A DNA stretch of 64,000 bases from Trematomus loennbergii (lineage: Eukaryota; Chordata; Actinopteri; Perciformes; Nototheniidae), in the NCBI GenBank assembly GCA_012861695.1, contig JAAOOA010000064.1, forward strand, positions 558,001-622,000. Reading direction: 5' to 3'. The position numbers and the translations under genes were made by a program. This document shows positions 46,969 through 58,358 of this stretch, one piece after another; the first letter of the stretch is position 1, and each line of letters starts with the position of its first letter. A model generated the notes under the pieces. The model saw nothing but the letters and a program-made list of their open reading frames with translations. It was not told where the DNA came from and ran no database searches.

Positions 46969-47958
46969 AGAGGGTGAAAAGAGGTGCTGCACTCAATCCA
47001 AGCAACAAAGAAGGATCTAAAAAGTTATTTTCTAGATGAAATCGTTTAAAAACTCAGCATGCCCCTAATGATTCAGCGACTATGCAACAAATAGATAATT
47101 TCTACTTTCCAAGTACTTGTGTTTGCAGCTTCTCTCCCATCGTGTAATCCCACCTTCACATATTGCAGAACCTCAGTAGTGCATCCTCTAAAGCCGGGGT
47201 AGGCAAGTAAGTTTGGCCGTGGGCCAATTTTTTGCTGAGCCACAAGATGGCGGGCCAGAACATAATCAAAGCCTAATTCAAGGAATTTATTTTGGTAAGA
47301 GGGCGAGCGCCCCTGTTCCCCGGTTCAGAAAAAACTCTGATATCGCTGATAACCCTCCCCATCAACACTCTGATGCGCAGTCAGATCCGCTGATTGGTTC
47401 ACAAGATATAGGCGCCCAATCCAGAGCCTCTGGATAGACCCGCCCAAAGGGAGGCTCGTCGTCTCTAGCCCCATTTCAGTCCCATGTTAAAAGTCAGGGC
47501 TATTATCTGTATTTTAACAGACTTATCTTTTAAATTGAGGTGTATTTATTGTTCTCTTCAAAGTTTATTTTTTTCTGAAATTTTAGGGAGGATGGTCCTC
47601 CCTTTCCTCAATGGACGAGCCTCCACTGAGTGAGTTATTAACTAGGTAGCAGTGTTATTTAACATACTTTTATTCTGATAAGTATTGTCAAGTTCTCTGG
47701 GTTTTTGGCATTTATTTGAGTGTTTGCCCACATTTGAGAGGCTTGAGGGGCAACAGAGGACGCATGGACAACTGGAATCCTTTTTCCTTTTCTTTATTTC
47801 AACTTTTCAAGGACACATTAGGATTCTTTCAGATTGAAAACCTTTAAAAAAATACAAAACAAATAAATTGCATGTTTTGCTTTGGAATTTATTTAATATA
47901 TTATAACCTAAATTAATCAGTAACCAAGTATTTTACTCAAACTCAATGTATTTAATAG
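46969..47958. other. TE fragments, no gene
   Basis: 47194-47290 begins CCGGGGTAGGCAAGTAAG after CTCTAAAG (47186-47193), a hAT-type left end. GGGAGGCTCGTCG (about 47450) and GGACGAGCCTCC (about 47613) may be inverted ends of another small element. Confidence 0.45.
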
Positions 47959-48388
47959 TTAAAGGGGACCTATCATGCAAAATGCACTTTTGTACGTCTT
48001 TTCTACATGAATATGTGTCCCCGGTGTTCCAGGGAACTCACCAAGTGTCAGAAAACACAACCCTCTCTATTTTCCTACCCAAATCTCTAAAAAAGGGGCT
48101 GCAACGGATCTGATAAAAACTGATCCAGATTTGAACACTGTCCTGACGTCAGGACGGTGGCGCTACGGCTATTGGGCCAACTCTCCACCTATCAGGGGAA
48201 TGTGGGGTTGGGCCACGGCCGGCCATTGCCGCTCGAAAGCGCTGGAGACGCTGTAGTACATATGCCAGGCCTGTAAGTGGCGCTGTAGTCTGCCACAAAA
48301 GCAGCGAAGAAGACTTCCCGCGCATGGTTGCCATGGTTACCCTTCTGTTTATTCTCCGTTGTGGCTTTTGCACATCGCTTTCTTACCC
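47959..48388. mobile_element. TTAA-type DNA transposon 5' end
   Basis: TTAA then AGGGGACCTATCATGCAAAA, a terminus common in fish Kolobok or piggyBac relatives. The other end was not found, so it is truncated or rearranged. Confidence 0.45.
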
Positions 48389-48592
48389 AGAAAACAGGGC
48401 TCTGATCAGGGCTAAAGTAATGTTATAAACTGGTTAATCTGTTTAAATGCAGCCAGCAGACTCACTGCTTTTAGCAGGGTCTCAGAGAGCCAGAGAGCCA
48501 GGGTACAGCACATTGCTGTCTTACCCATAAAACAGGGCTCTGATCAGGGCTAAAGTAATGTTATAAACTGGTGAATCTGTTTAAATGCAGAG
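48389..48592 (+). repeat. Direct duplication, 140-bp spacing
   Basis: ACAGGGCTCTGATCAGGGCT, then AAAGTAATGTTATAAACTGG, occurs at about 48391 and 48531, separated by GAGAGCCAGAGAGCC. Confidence 0.85.
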
Positions 48593-48724
48593 TGGGACTC
48601 TGTTTATTTCACACCTCCAGGGCGGAGACCGGGAAAATCACCTCTCGTTGCCCGCTCACAGAGCCCCAAAGGACGGACTAATGACCACCAGCATGTCCCC
48701 CTAACAGTGGCACCTCCATAACCT

Positions 48725-49107
48725 TGCACACCGTGAGTCCCCGGGCCCCCGCAGTTAAGCACTCCCCCACGGACTAAACCCAGATATTCACACCCTCCAG
48801 AATCTCGTGCCCCTGGTAAGACTAACAAGGGGTGGATTTTGTGGTGGTCTACCGTCCGCCCTTAAGCATCCAACTGCGGACTAAACCCAGATATTCACAC
48901 CCTCCAGAACCTCGTGCCCCTGGTAAGACTAACAAGGGGTGGATTTTGTGGTGGTCTACCGTCCGCCCTTAAGCATCCAACTGCGGACTCCTGACACTCA
49001 GACACTTTTCATTTTTAGGTTACCAAGGGCACGCTTGTCTGGCAGTTATGCACATGGGGTTTTGTCCAAGGCAGTGTGCTTAAGTCAGGGGGCCCGGGGA
49101 CTCAAGG
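48725..49107. repeat. 106-bp tandem duplication enclosed by a 37-bp inverted repeat
   Basis: CGGACTAAACCCAGATATTC starts units at 48771 and 48877, and a third start (CGGACTC) at 48983. GTGAGTCCCCGGGCCCCC at about 48733 and GGGGGCCCGGGGACTCAAGG at about 49089 are inverted, extended by TTAAGCAC / GTGCTTAA. Confidence 0.8.
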
Positions 49108-49129
49108 TGCGCATGGCAGGCCGCCTATG

Positions 49130-49740
49130 AACGGCCAAAATGTTTTAATTAACTCGTTATTGTCGTTTTTAGACAGTGTACATTGGACGACATAAACATA
49201 CGGAGTTATGGACATAAACGTGTCAGTATAGACAGAACAATGTACATATTAATCATATTTAATTTATTAAATGTACAATAAACTAAAAACAGCAGAATCA
49301 CTGCTTTAAGCAGCATATCACACTTCCAGGCAGACATACACACACCCAGGGGGGGAAGAGAACACATTGACCCAGGAATAAGTGCTCAAAACGTGGGTAA
49401 AAGTGTGTTAAAAAGTCGGGGAACATGTTTCAAATGACAGCAGACTGCTGCTTGTTTGCAGGCTGACACAGTTCACTTGTCTCACACACACACCCAGGGG
49501 GAAAAGAGAACACATTGACCCATGAATAAGTGTCTGAATCATGGGCACATTAGTGTTTAAAGTCGGGGAACTGTTTTAATTCAGGACCAGGGTGAAAAGA
49601 TAACACATTTACCCCGCTAAAGTGTTCAAAACATGGGTATATTAGTGCTCAAACTCGATTAAACTGTTTTAATTGCGGAGGTTTTACGTTTTGGTTCACT
49701 CGTCTCACACACCCAGAGTGTTAACAACATTTTTTACAAA
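49130..49740 (+). repeat. Degenerate tandem units with CACCCAGGGGGAAAAGAG
   Basis: CCCAGGGGGGGAAGAGAACA (49346), CCCAGGGGGAAAAGAGAACA (49493) and CCAGGGTGAAAAGATAACA (about 49588) are each followed by CATTGACCC-like text and GTCGGGGAAC. About three units at irregular spacing. Confidence 0.7.
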
Positions 49741-51211
49741 TTTTATAAATTAGTCTAGAGCTCCATCTATTGTAATTTGAGTGTATTACACGTCTGTCCA
49801 TGGAACGCGAGTTTTGCGCCATTTGAGTGGAGTAAACTGATATGCAGCTGGAGTAACATGTACATTGAGACGCATTGGGACATATCATCGTCACTTTCAA
49901 TGTTAACCTTGTACATATGAGGCACAATATGCTTACTCTGGCTGTCGGCCAGAATCCGAAAACCATACATTATACTGCATGTAAGACTATAACTAACCCT
50001 TATTACTGTATATTGACCAATGGGAAAAAAAACACAGCAACATAACACATAAATAAAACAAGGATAACTGTGACTTATTGTTGAGTAAATAACAGTGTGT
50101 GTTTTAAACCTGGGTCCTCCCTGCAGAGATTTCTCCACTTTCTAAGATTTTTATTTTTTTTTATGATATTGTCAACTGTAGATGTTTACAATATAGTAAG
50201 TTAGGAATTTCATGAAAACATATTTATTTACTTTTGTTTCAACATTGGATATTTTGTGTTTGTGGTGGATTCAATCGAATATTGAGAAAATGAGTTATGT
50301 AAAAATGTTTGACACTTTTTTTTACAGTTTCATGTGTAGGTACCTTAAAATTACAAAGAAATATCTTAAAGTCTTATAATAGTAATACACTTTTATATTA
50401 CGAGTTACATATTTAATTGCAGATAATAATTTTTATTTTACATACATCTGCATGTATTTTCTGAAAGTGCAAAAATACTGTAAATATGATATAGTAACTT
50501 TACTTTAAAAAAAAATGAAATAAATGTTATTTATTGTTGTCAAAATACTTAAAATAATGTTTTGGGTTGTTAATTTATAGTTCATATCTGTCATTTTACG
50601 GGATTTTGCAAGTTATTTAAAAAAACATAATTACTATAAAAAAATAATTATTTCCTGTAAAATTAGGATCTTTTTTTACAGTGTATAGAATGTCTCAGTT
50701 CAAATCTTCCAGACGGTTTGAGAAGTAGGCTATGCTGCAGGACACACGCCGGTTAGATAGTCTATTCTGCACATGTGCAATGCTGCACAATTCAAATTTT
50801 ACAGTAATGGGTTGTGCTATTACAGATGATTTTGAGTACAGTGCTTTACTGTGAAATAATAGTTAAATAATGTCAAATCCAATTTTACTGTAGTTTTATA
50901 GATATTTTGTTGTGATATTACAGGGGCTTTTTATTACAATATTTCTCTGTAATATGATACTCTTAAATGCTGTGAAATCCAAGGATACAGTCCTTTTTAC
51001 ATGTATTTGTTGGGATATTACAGGGGGCCTTGATTACAATATGTCACTGTAAAATAATACTGTTAAATGTAGTGAAATGCTGGTAAATGTTTACAGTGCA
51101 GTGTATTTAAGCTCTTAAAGAAACTATTTGGGCTGGGTGGAGCTCTATAGCTTAGGGCCAATAGGAGACCTCGATGCCTTCTTTCCCTCCTCCTCATTAG
51201 CATTCTGTGCA
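49741..51211. other. AT-rich MITE-like and tandem sequence, no gene
   Basis: Many TTTACAGT / ACTGTAAA words. 50850-51090 holds about 2.4 units of roughly 100 bp (GATATTACAGGGG, then ATTACAATAT). TTTTTTTACAGTGTA at about 50675 looks like a MITE end. Confidence 0.5.
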
Positions 51212-51808
51212 ACTAGTGCGACTAGTGCACTTTTGGGACCCACTAGTGCTACTAGTGAACATTTTGAGCCTCACTAGTTCACTAGTGGAATTTAAATGTA
51301 TCTCACTAGTTAACTAGTAAAGGGCAAAGGGTTCACTAGTTAACGTGTAGACATTTTGAGCCCCACTAGTTAACTAGTAAGGTCAAAAGAGGCGTCAACT
51401 AGTTAACTAGTGAACCTTTTGCCTTTACTAGTTAACTAGTGAGCGATTCTGGGTGCTACTAGTTAACTAGTGCAGACAAATGTATGCCACTAGTTAACTA
51501 GTTGTGCTTATTTTGTGTAACTAGTTAACATGTCAGAGCTTTTGCAGCGCACTAGTTAACTTGTAAGACTTTTAGCGTCACTAGTACGGTCAGAGGGCCA
51601 CTAGTTCATCAAAAAGCTTACAGTTGGGACTTTGGTGCTACTAGTGCTGCTCCTGGCGTCACTAGTAAGGCTTATGTGCTAACTAGTCGGACAAAAGTGC
51701 CACTAGTTGCTGAAAAAGAGTGACTAGTGTAATGTTTTATTTAACTAGTAAAGCAGAGTGACTAGTTTGACCATATATCTAACAAGTGAAATCAAAGAGC
51801 CAACTAGT
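51212..51808. repeat. Phased palindrome array: ACTAGT / ACTAGTTAACTAGT
   Basis: I count 31 ACTAGT hexamers in about 600 bp. In the first part (51212-51580) they mostly come in pairs 8-9 bp apart, forming ACTAGTTAACTAGT or variants, and the pairs repeat every 29-33 bp (mean about 30.7). In the second part (51580-51803) single ACTAGT sites repeat about every 20-21 bp, with degenerate ACAGTT at 51620 and ACAAGT at 51782 filling two gaps. Spacers of 11-19 bp differ from one another, with only a weak CTTTTG tendency. The array ends against a truncated LTR and the NLR paralogue. Confidence 0.95.
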
Positions 51809-51866
51809 GCAGGCAGCTGCCGTCTGATATCAAGGATATGGAATAAATACTCAAATGGCTTGCCAT

Positions 51867-51941
51867 ACACGCAGCCACACAGACACAGGAGGAAGAAGAA
51901 ATATCTGCACACAAATGACATAACGACCCAGGGTCGTAACA
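51867..51941. mobile_element. 3' remnant of the same LTR as at 10382
   Basis: ACACGCAGCCACACAGACAC through GGGTCGTAACA and CCAT match 10914-10991. The left part of the LTR is lost at the junction with the palindrome-array flank. This marks the left limit of homology between the NLR copies. Confidence 0.85.
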
Positions 51942-52026
51942 CCATTCAAAGTCACATGGCAGCTGTTCTTTGGATCCCGTAAGATATAAGATAAATATTT
52001 TCTTTCTTGGTATCTTTGCTCTGCAG

Positions 52027-52327
52027 GTAGAAAAGATGGAGACACCTAAAGTCCTATTAAAAACTTTAAAAGATTTGAAGGAAGAGGAATTTAAAGAATT
52101 CAAGTGGCACCTGGAGAAGAAGGTCCTAGAACTCCCAGGAATCCCAAAGAGTGAACTAGAGAAAGCAGACCGGATGGAAACAGTGGATCTGATGCGTACG
52201 TACTACGGCAAACACGACATTAAAGTGACCAGAGAAGTTTTGAAGGAGATCCCGAGGAATGATCTATTAGAGGCATTATCAGAATCCTCATCAGAATCCT
52301 CATCAGAATCCTCATCAGACCCTAAAG
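52027..52327 (+). CDS. NLR paralogue 2: PYRIN (PYD) exon
   Basis: Acceptor CTCTGCAG, ATG at 52036, end AAAG before GTAGGT. It encodes a complete PYD (METPKVLLKTLKDL, LPGIPKSELEKADRMETV, IPRNDLLEALSE) followed by three ESSS repeats from a 12-bp unit that is single in copy 1. The exon ends in phase with the FISNA exon at 53809 (DPK joined to DILTKCQ). PYD would recruit an ASC-like adaptor. The upstream ATG in the same frame (51970) lies before the acceptor and was not used. Confidence 0.85.
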
Positions 52328-53808
52328 GTAGGTCTTTAAAAAAGAGTGTACCAAAATATAGCTATATATAAATATAATTTTTTTTATTTTTCACAGCCAT
52401 GCATCATGTTTTTAGACTCCTGATATCCCCTCAGAGAACCATCACCTCCACATGGTGTTGGGGCTGAGGTACCCCTGAAAGCAGAGAGGTCAGGGTCACT
52501 AGTTTCTGGCAGGGTCACCCTGTTGGTTCCAGGTGAGGGGTAGTAGAACCTTTATAGATCAGCATTTTAGGAATCCAATTACCTTCCAAAATATATCGCC
52601 TTTCGTCTCTTCCTAACCACAATTCCTTAACCTTTGTGAAACATCTTGGGGTTAATGATAGGACTTAGGGAAAGAGACTGCTGTGCTTTGAGAATCCGAC
52701 CGCACTGACACTATCCAACGTCATTATGATGCGCCAGCCGATCTTATTAAGAAGGAGAATTCTACCACTGAACCACCAATGCTATATCAACGAGTTTCTC
52801 CTGGTGGGACATTGGAGATATGTAATACAAGTGGGTGATGCTAAAAGCCAGTGTTGGGGAGGGGATGGATCAGAGGAATGACCAGAAAGTCATCAGTGGG
52901 CTCTGAAATGGCAGTGAGTCCTTGAGTGCTACGTTTTCCCAGGAAACGGCCAATTCTGTTAGGAATGAGGTTTGTCCTGCCGAACTGTCAGATATCTCAG
53001 GAGGGGGAGTCATGGATAAACCCGGCTGTTTTCCACAGTGTAGGTTAGCTGCTGACTCAGTCTCAGGATGTTGAATGGGACTGATGCACACTGAGTTCAG
53101 GAGGCAGAGCTGAGGGCTTGGAGAACAGCTGTGTTGCTCAGGTGGTCAGAAGGGGCCACAGGGACACACTGTGGAGGTTTGTCCTGACATAGGATTGGAC
53201 AGTTGTGATTTAAATTCCTGTTCAATGTTGCATGGAGGCAGACAGTGTCATTGTCCATGCTTTAAAGGGGACTGTAGGGTAAGCTCTAAACATCAGAGGA
53301 GCACATTGCTCAGCCTCACTGGGATTGCTCACTGCAGATTCTGTCCTAGTCATTACTAACGGCCCAGCCCCCTACAGGTGGAAGGAGGTATCATTTGCCG
53401 TCCAACATGACTTGGGGAGGAAGGGACGGGTTATTACTGTGACCCCCCAGGGTGTCTTGTAGTAGGCTACTGCTATACTGCGACACAGTAAGAGCCATCC
53501 ACTTCCTGTATAACTGGAGAGAGAGCTGTGTCCACACCCTCAGTGGGTGTTGGGATCTGCTGGTATCGTGCCTCATCTCCCAGCAGCAGGAATAAGAGTC
53601 AGTCAGGTTTAGGGCCATGGTTCTCTGTGGGAAAACTGATGGTTCTCTGTGGGGTGGAACTTATACTGGACAATGTACAGATAATTATGCAACACGATCC
53701 AGTGACTTGATATAAGGAAAATAACCTGCTATTTTGTCAGAAATGGGTCCAATTAGAAGGAAATATTTTGATGTGTCTTTCGTGTAAATGTCTTTCTTAT
53801 TCATTCAG
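52328..53808 (+). other. Intron 1 of NLR paralogue 2
   Basis: Homologous to 11395-12410 except for 407 extra bases at 52643-53049 that have no counterpart in copy 1. No gene inside. Confidence 0.7.
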
Positions 53809-55583
53809 ATATTCTCACTAAGTGCCAAGGTGAACTCAAATCAAACCTGAAGAAAACATATGAAAATATCAAATTTATGGAAAAATCTGAATCCCTACAT
53901 AAAATCTACACGGAGATCTACATCACCAGGGGAGACACCACAGAGGTCAACAAGGAACATGAGATCAGACAGATCGAACAAGCATCCAGGAAACCAGACA
54001 GATCAGAAACACCCATCAGACAAGAAGACCTCTTTAAAGGCTCAACTGAAAGAGGTAAACCAATCAGAGCAGTGATGACAAAGGGTGTGGCTGGCATTGG
54101 GAAAACAGTCTTAACACAGAAGTTCACTCTGGACTGGGCTGAAGGCAAAGCCAACCAGGACATCCAGTTCATATTTCCATTCACCTTCAGAGAGCTGAAT
54201 GTGGTGAGAGAGAACAAGTACAGCTTGGTGGAACTTGTTCATCACTTCTTCTCTGAAACCAGAGAGGCAGGAATCTGCATGTTTGATCAGTTCCCGGTTG
54301 TGTTCATCTTTGACGGTCTGGATGAGTGTCGACTTCCTCTGGACTTCCACAACACTGACATCCTGACTGATGTCTCAGAGTCCACCTCAGTGGATCGGCT
54401 GCTGACAAACCTCATCAGGGGGAAGCTGCTTCCCTCTGCTTGCCTCTGGATAACCACACGACCTGCAGCAGCCAATCAGATCACTGAGTTTGTGGACATG
54501 GTGACAGAGGTCCGAGGGTTCACTGACCCACAGAAGGAGGAGTACTTCAGGAAGAGATTCACAGATCAGAGCTGGCCGGCACCATCATCTCCCACATCAA
54601 GACCTCACGAAGCCTCCACATCATGTGCCACATCCCAGTCTTCTGCTGGATCTCTGCTTCAGTTCTGGAGGACATGTTGAAAACTGAGGAGGAGAGCTGC
54701 CCAAGACCCTGACTGAGATGTACATCCACTTCCTGGTGTTCAGTCCAAAGTGAACGTCAAGTATGATGGAGGAGCTGAGACAGATCCACACAGGAGTCCA
54801 GAGAGCAGGATGAAGATGATGGAGTCTCTGGGAAAACTGGCTTTTGAGCAGCTGCAGAAAGGCAACCTGATCTTCTATGAGTCCGACCTGAGAGAGTGTG
54901 GCATCGATATCAGAGCAGCCTCAGTGTACTCAGGAGTGTTCACACATGTCTTTAGAGAGGAGAGAGGAACGTACAAGAACACAGTGTTCTGCTTCGTCCA
55001 TCTGAGCGTTCAGGAGTTTCTGGCTGCTCTTCATGTCCATCTGACCTTCATCAACTCTGGAGTCAACCTGCTGCAGAAGAACCAACAAACTCCTGGCTGC
55101 CTAAAGTCTTAGATCCAAACCTAAACTAACAGATCTCTACCAGAGTGCTGTGGACAGGCCTTACAGAGTCCAAACGGACACCTGGACTTGTTCCTCCGCT
55201 TCCTCCTGGGTCTTTCACTGCAGACCAATCAGAAACTCCTACGAGCCTGGTGACGCAGACAGGAAGTAGCTCAGAGATCAACCAGAAAACAGTGAAATAC
55301 ATCAAGAAAAGATAAGAAAGAACCCGTCTCCGGAGAAAAGCATCAACCTGTTCCACTGTCTGAATGAACTGAATGATCGTTCTCTAGTGGAGGAGATCCA
55401 ACAGTCCCTGAGATCAGGAAGTCTCTCCACAGATAATCTGTCTCCTGCTCAGTGGTCAGCTCTGGTCTTCATCTTACTGTCATCAGAAGATGATCTGGAA
55501 GAGTTTGACCTGCAGAAATACTCAGCTTCAGAGGAGGCTCTTCTGAAGCTGCTGCCAGTGGTCAAAGCCTCCAGGAAAGCTCT
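53809..55583 (+). pseudogene. NLR paralogue 2: FISNA-NACHT exon with frameshifts
   Basis: The single large exon typical of fish NLR-C genes. FISNA starts at DILTKCQGELKSNLKK. NACHT follows with Walker A GVAGIGKT (54084-54107) and Walker B VFIFDGLDE (54300-54326), then LWITTRPAA (sensor region). After RFTDQ (about 54566) one base is missing and the frame shifts. Further breaks occur near 54695, 55090 and 55300. The rest stays recognisable ([47 protein letters not shown]). The exon ends KASRKAL before GTAAGT. NACHT would hydrolyse ATP to drive oligomerisation. As assembled it is truncated after about 250 residues. Confidence 0.85.
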
Positions 55584-55669
55584 GTAAGTGGAGATCAAAC
55601 TACATTAACTAGGAACAGGTTGAGACATGAGAATAAAACTCTTTGTGTTCACTGCTGATCTTTCCCCAG

Positions 55670-55842
55670 GCTGAGTGGCTGCAACCTGTCAGAGAGAAGC
55701 TGTGAAGCTCTGTCCTCAGTCCTCAGCTCCCAGTCCTCTAGTCTGAGAGATCTGGACCTGAGTAACAACGACCTGAAGGATTCAGGAGTGAAGCTGGTAT
55801 CTGCTGGACTGGAGAGTCCACACTGTGAACTGAGACTCTCAG
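55670..55842 (+). pseudogene. NLR paralogue 2: LRR exon 1 (173 nt, -1)
   Basis: [20 protein letters not shown], then [19 protein letters not shown], a standard fish NLR LRR exon. One G is missing in CACTGTGAACTGAGACTC compared with its sister exons (174 nt), shifting the frame into the next exon. Confidence 0.85.
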
Positions 55843-56145
55843 GTCAGAGTTCAGCTGATATGTTAACAGTCAGTGGTTTTGTTCAGCCATTTCTATCGAC
55901 TAATTTCCAGTTTTATCAAATTAGAATAATAATACATTTGATTCTCCTTCGGTTTTTTGTTTATTTTTCTTCTTCAAAACAATAAACCACAAAACCATTA
56001 TAACAATCTGATTATATTTGAAGACAGATGGCGTCACTTATCTCATCTCAATGTATCTGACTGATTGAAACACAAACATGCACAGACAAATAGATGGTAT
56101 CATTTGACAAAGGAACTAGAAAAGATTGTATGTTGAAACTTGCGC

Positions 56146-57474
56146 CAGAGATGGAGTACTCGAGTCCTGGACTCGGACTCGAGTCGGACTCCAGTGTCGA
56201 TTTTTGGGACTCGTGACTCGACTCGGACTCGCGCACTGATTGACGTGACTCGGACTTGGACTCGTGAATTCTCGCGCACGATGACTTGGACTCGGACTCG
56301 GACTCGTGAATTCTGGCGTACACTTGGACTCGGACTCGTGAATTTCCCCCCACGATGACTCGGACTCGACTTGTACATTGACGCTCCGACTTGGACTCGG
56401 ACTCGAGCAAGTTTTCTCTGGAGTCTGATGTCCTCTATCCCTGCGTGTGCACCTGCAAGGCGAGTTCACGTACTGGGCCCCGCTATTCCAGTCTAGAGAT
56501 GTCCAGAGACACACCCGCATCGTGCTGTATGCTTTCACACATTCTGCTTCCACATTGGAAAAGAGCAGCGCAAAATGCTCGTTATGTGGAAAAAATATTG
56601 AAGAGAAGACTCCGTAACACATTACTCTAAGGATCGAGTTCAGACATATAGGCTGTCTTGAACACTATCATCAGAGTAACGTGATTCAGCCGATAACACG
56701 AAAGCACATGGCTACTTAACATACAGAATGACGTCATTTTGCATGCTAAGTAGCCATGTGCTTTCTGGGGCTTAATCTTCATCAGTAAACCAATTTAACC
56801 GGAAAAGTTCCTTCAAAATAAGAGTCCCGATCTTATTACTATCAAAATAAAAGTGCAAAACGAAAACTTTACCATAGAAAAATATTGGCATACAAATATA
56901 ATCACTTCTCTAAAAGGTAACTCATTTTAAATATAGTTAGACATATTATAGGTCATTTACAATAATAATAGTAATAATAATAATATTAATATTAGTAATA
57001 CGCTTTCTATTTGTATAGTACTATTACAAGAATTGTAGCCAAACTGGCTTCACAGCAGTTCAATAGACAGATTAGTATAACATGACAGGATAAAAGCAAT
57101 GTAGAGGAGCAGCTACATTTCAACACATATATCCACAAAGATTAATACATGAAGACTTGTGACCCGGACTTGACCCAGACACTCGTTGGGGGACTTGGAC
57201 TCGGACTCGAACACAGGTAATGATGACTCGGACTCGGACTCGACTCGGACACTCCTTGGGTGACTCGGACTTGGACTCGGACTCGAACACAGGTAATGAT
57301 GACTCGGACTCGGACTCGACTCGGACACTCCTTGGGTGACTCGGACGGACTCGGACTCGAACACAGGTAATGATGACTCGGACTCGGACTCGACTCGGAC
57401 ACTCCTTGGGTGACTGACTTGGACTCGGACTCGACTACGACTCTCCTTGGTGACTCGGACTTGGACTCGGACTC
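56146..57474. mobile_element. Insertion in LRR intron with GACTCG hexamer arrays
   Basis: The flanking intron sequences match the next LRR intron without it. Both ends are arrays of ACTCGG/GACTCG (about 56150-56410 and 57165-57475), the second with about 75-bp higher-order units (ACACAGGTAATGATGACT). The interior (56420-57150) has a frame with SAKCSLCGKNIEEK, a BED-like finger start, and a 19-bp-arm hairpin at 56700-56765. Probably a hAT-type element whose termini expanded. Confidence 0.6.
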
Positions 57475-57504
57475 ATGTTGTCATATTTATTCATTTCTTT
57501 CAAG

Positions 57505-57678
57505 GTTAACTGGCTGTAACCTGTCGGAGAGAAGCTGTGAAGCTCTGTCCTCAGTCCTCAGCTCCCAGTCCTCTAGTCTGAGAGAGCTGGACCTGAGTAA
57601 CAATGACCTGAAGGATTCAGGAGTGAAGCTGGTATCTGCTGGACTGGAGAGTCAACACTGTACTCTGGAGACTCTCAG
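57505..57678 (+). CDS. NLR paralogue 2: LRR exon 2 (174 nt, intact)
   Basis: Begins GTTAACTGGCTG after TTTCAAG and ends CTCTCAG before GTCAGAG. It encodes [16 protein letters not shown], then [15 protein letters not shown] and HCTLETLR in frame. Confidence 0.85.
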
Positions 57679-58037
57679 GTCAGAGTTCAGCTGATATGTT
57701 AACAGTCAGTCGTTTTGTTCAGCCATTTCTATCGACTAATTTCCAGTTTTATCAAATTAGAATAATAATACATTTTGATTCTCCTTCGGTTTTTTGTTTA
57801 TTTTTCTTCTTCAAAACAATAAACCACAAAACCATGATAACAATCTGATTATATTTGAAGACAGATGGCATCTTATCTTCATCTCAATGTATCTGACTGA
57901 TTGACCAACCCAAACATGCACAGACAAATAGATGGTATCATTTGAAAAAGAACTAGAAAAGATTGTATGTTGAAACCTTGCCCTCAATCACATTTAATAT
58001 TAAAGGAATGTTGTCATATTTATTCATTTCTTTCAAG

Positions 58038-58212
58038 GTTAACTGGCTGTAACCTGTCAGAGAGAAAGCGCTGAATCTCTGTCCTCAGTCCTCAGCTCCC
58101 AGTCCTCTAGTCTGAGAGATCTGGACCTGAGTAACAACGACCTGAAGGATTCAGGAGTGAAGCTGGTATCTGCTGGACTGGAGAGTCCACACTGTGAACT
58201 GGAGACTCTCAG
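58038..58212 (+). pseudogene. NLR paralogue 2: LRR exon 3 (175 nt, +1)
   Basis: Same exon type as 57505-57678 but AGAGAAAGCGCTGAATC replaces AGAGAAGCTGTGAAGC, adding one base and causing a stop. The remainder ([12 protein letters not shown]) is readable in the shifted frame. Confidence 0.85.
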
Positions 58213-58358
58213 GTCAGAGTTCAGCTTTTTATTTTCAAGCAGTTCAATTATTTCATCCAGCTTTTTGTTCATGTTGATGAAGATGGTCCACCTCTGTATG
58301 ATTTTCCTGCTGAGGTGACTTTTAAGAACACTGAGTTTACTGTATTCCCTGATTCCAG

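Noticed and set aside
46588..46992. 134-codon minus-strand open frame
   Set aside because: It spans the end of a nested MITE and its host element; GC-rich composition explains it.
44600..47290. One hAT element spanning from the 44671 end to the 47194 end, since both neighbour CTCTAAAG
   Set aside because: The ends face the wrong way (right end before left end) and have different termini; the shared octamer is better explained by target preference.
51212..51808. A CRISPR array
   Set aside because: The repeat is only 6-14 bp, spacing changes from 31 to 20 bp, there are no cas genes, and the context is fish nuclear DNA.
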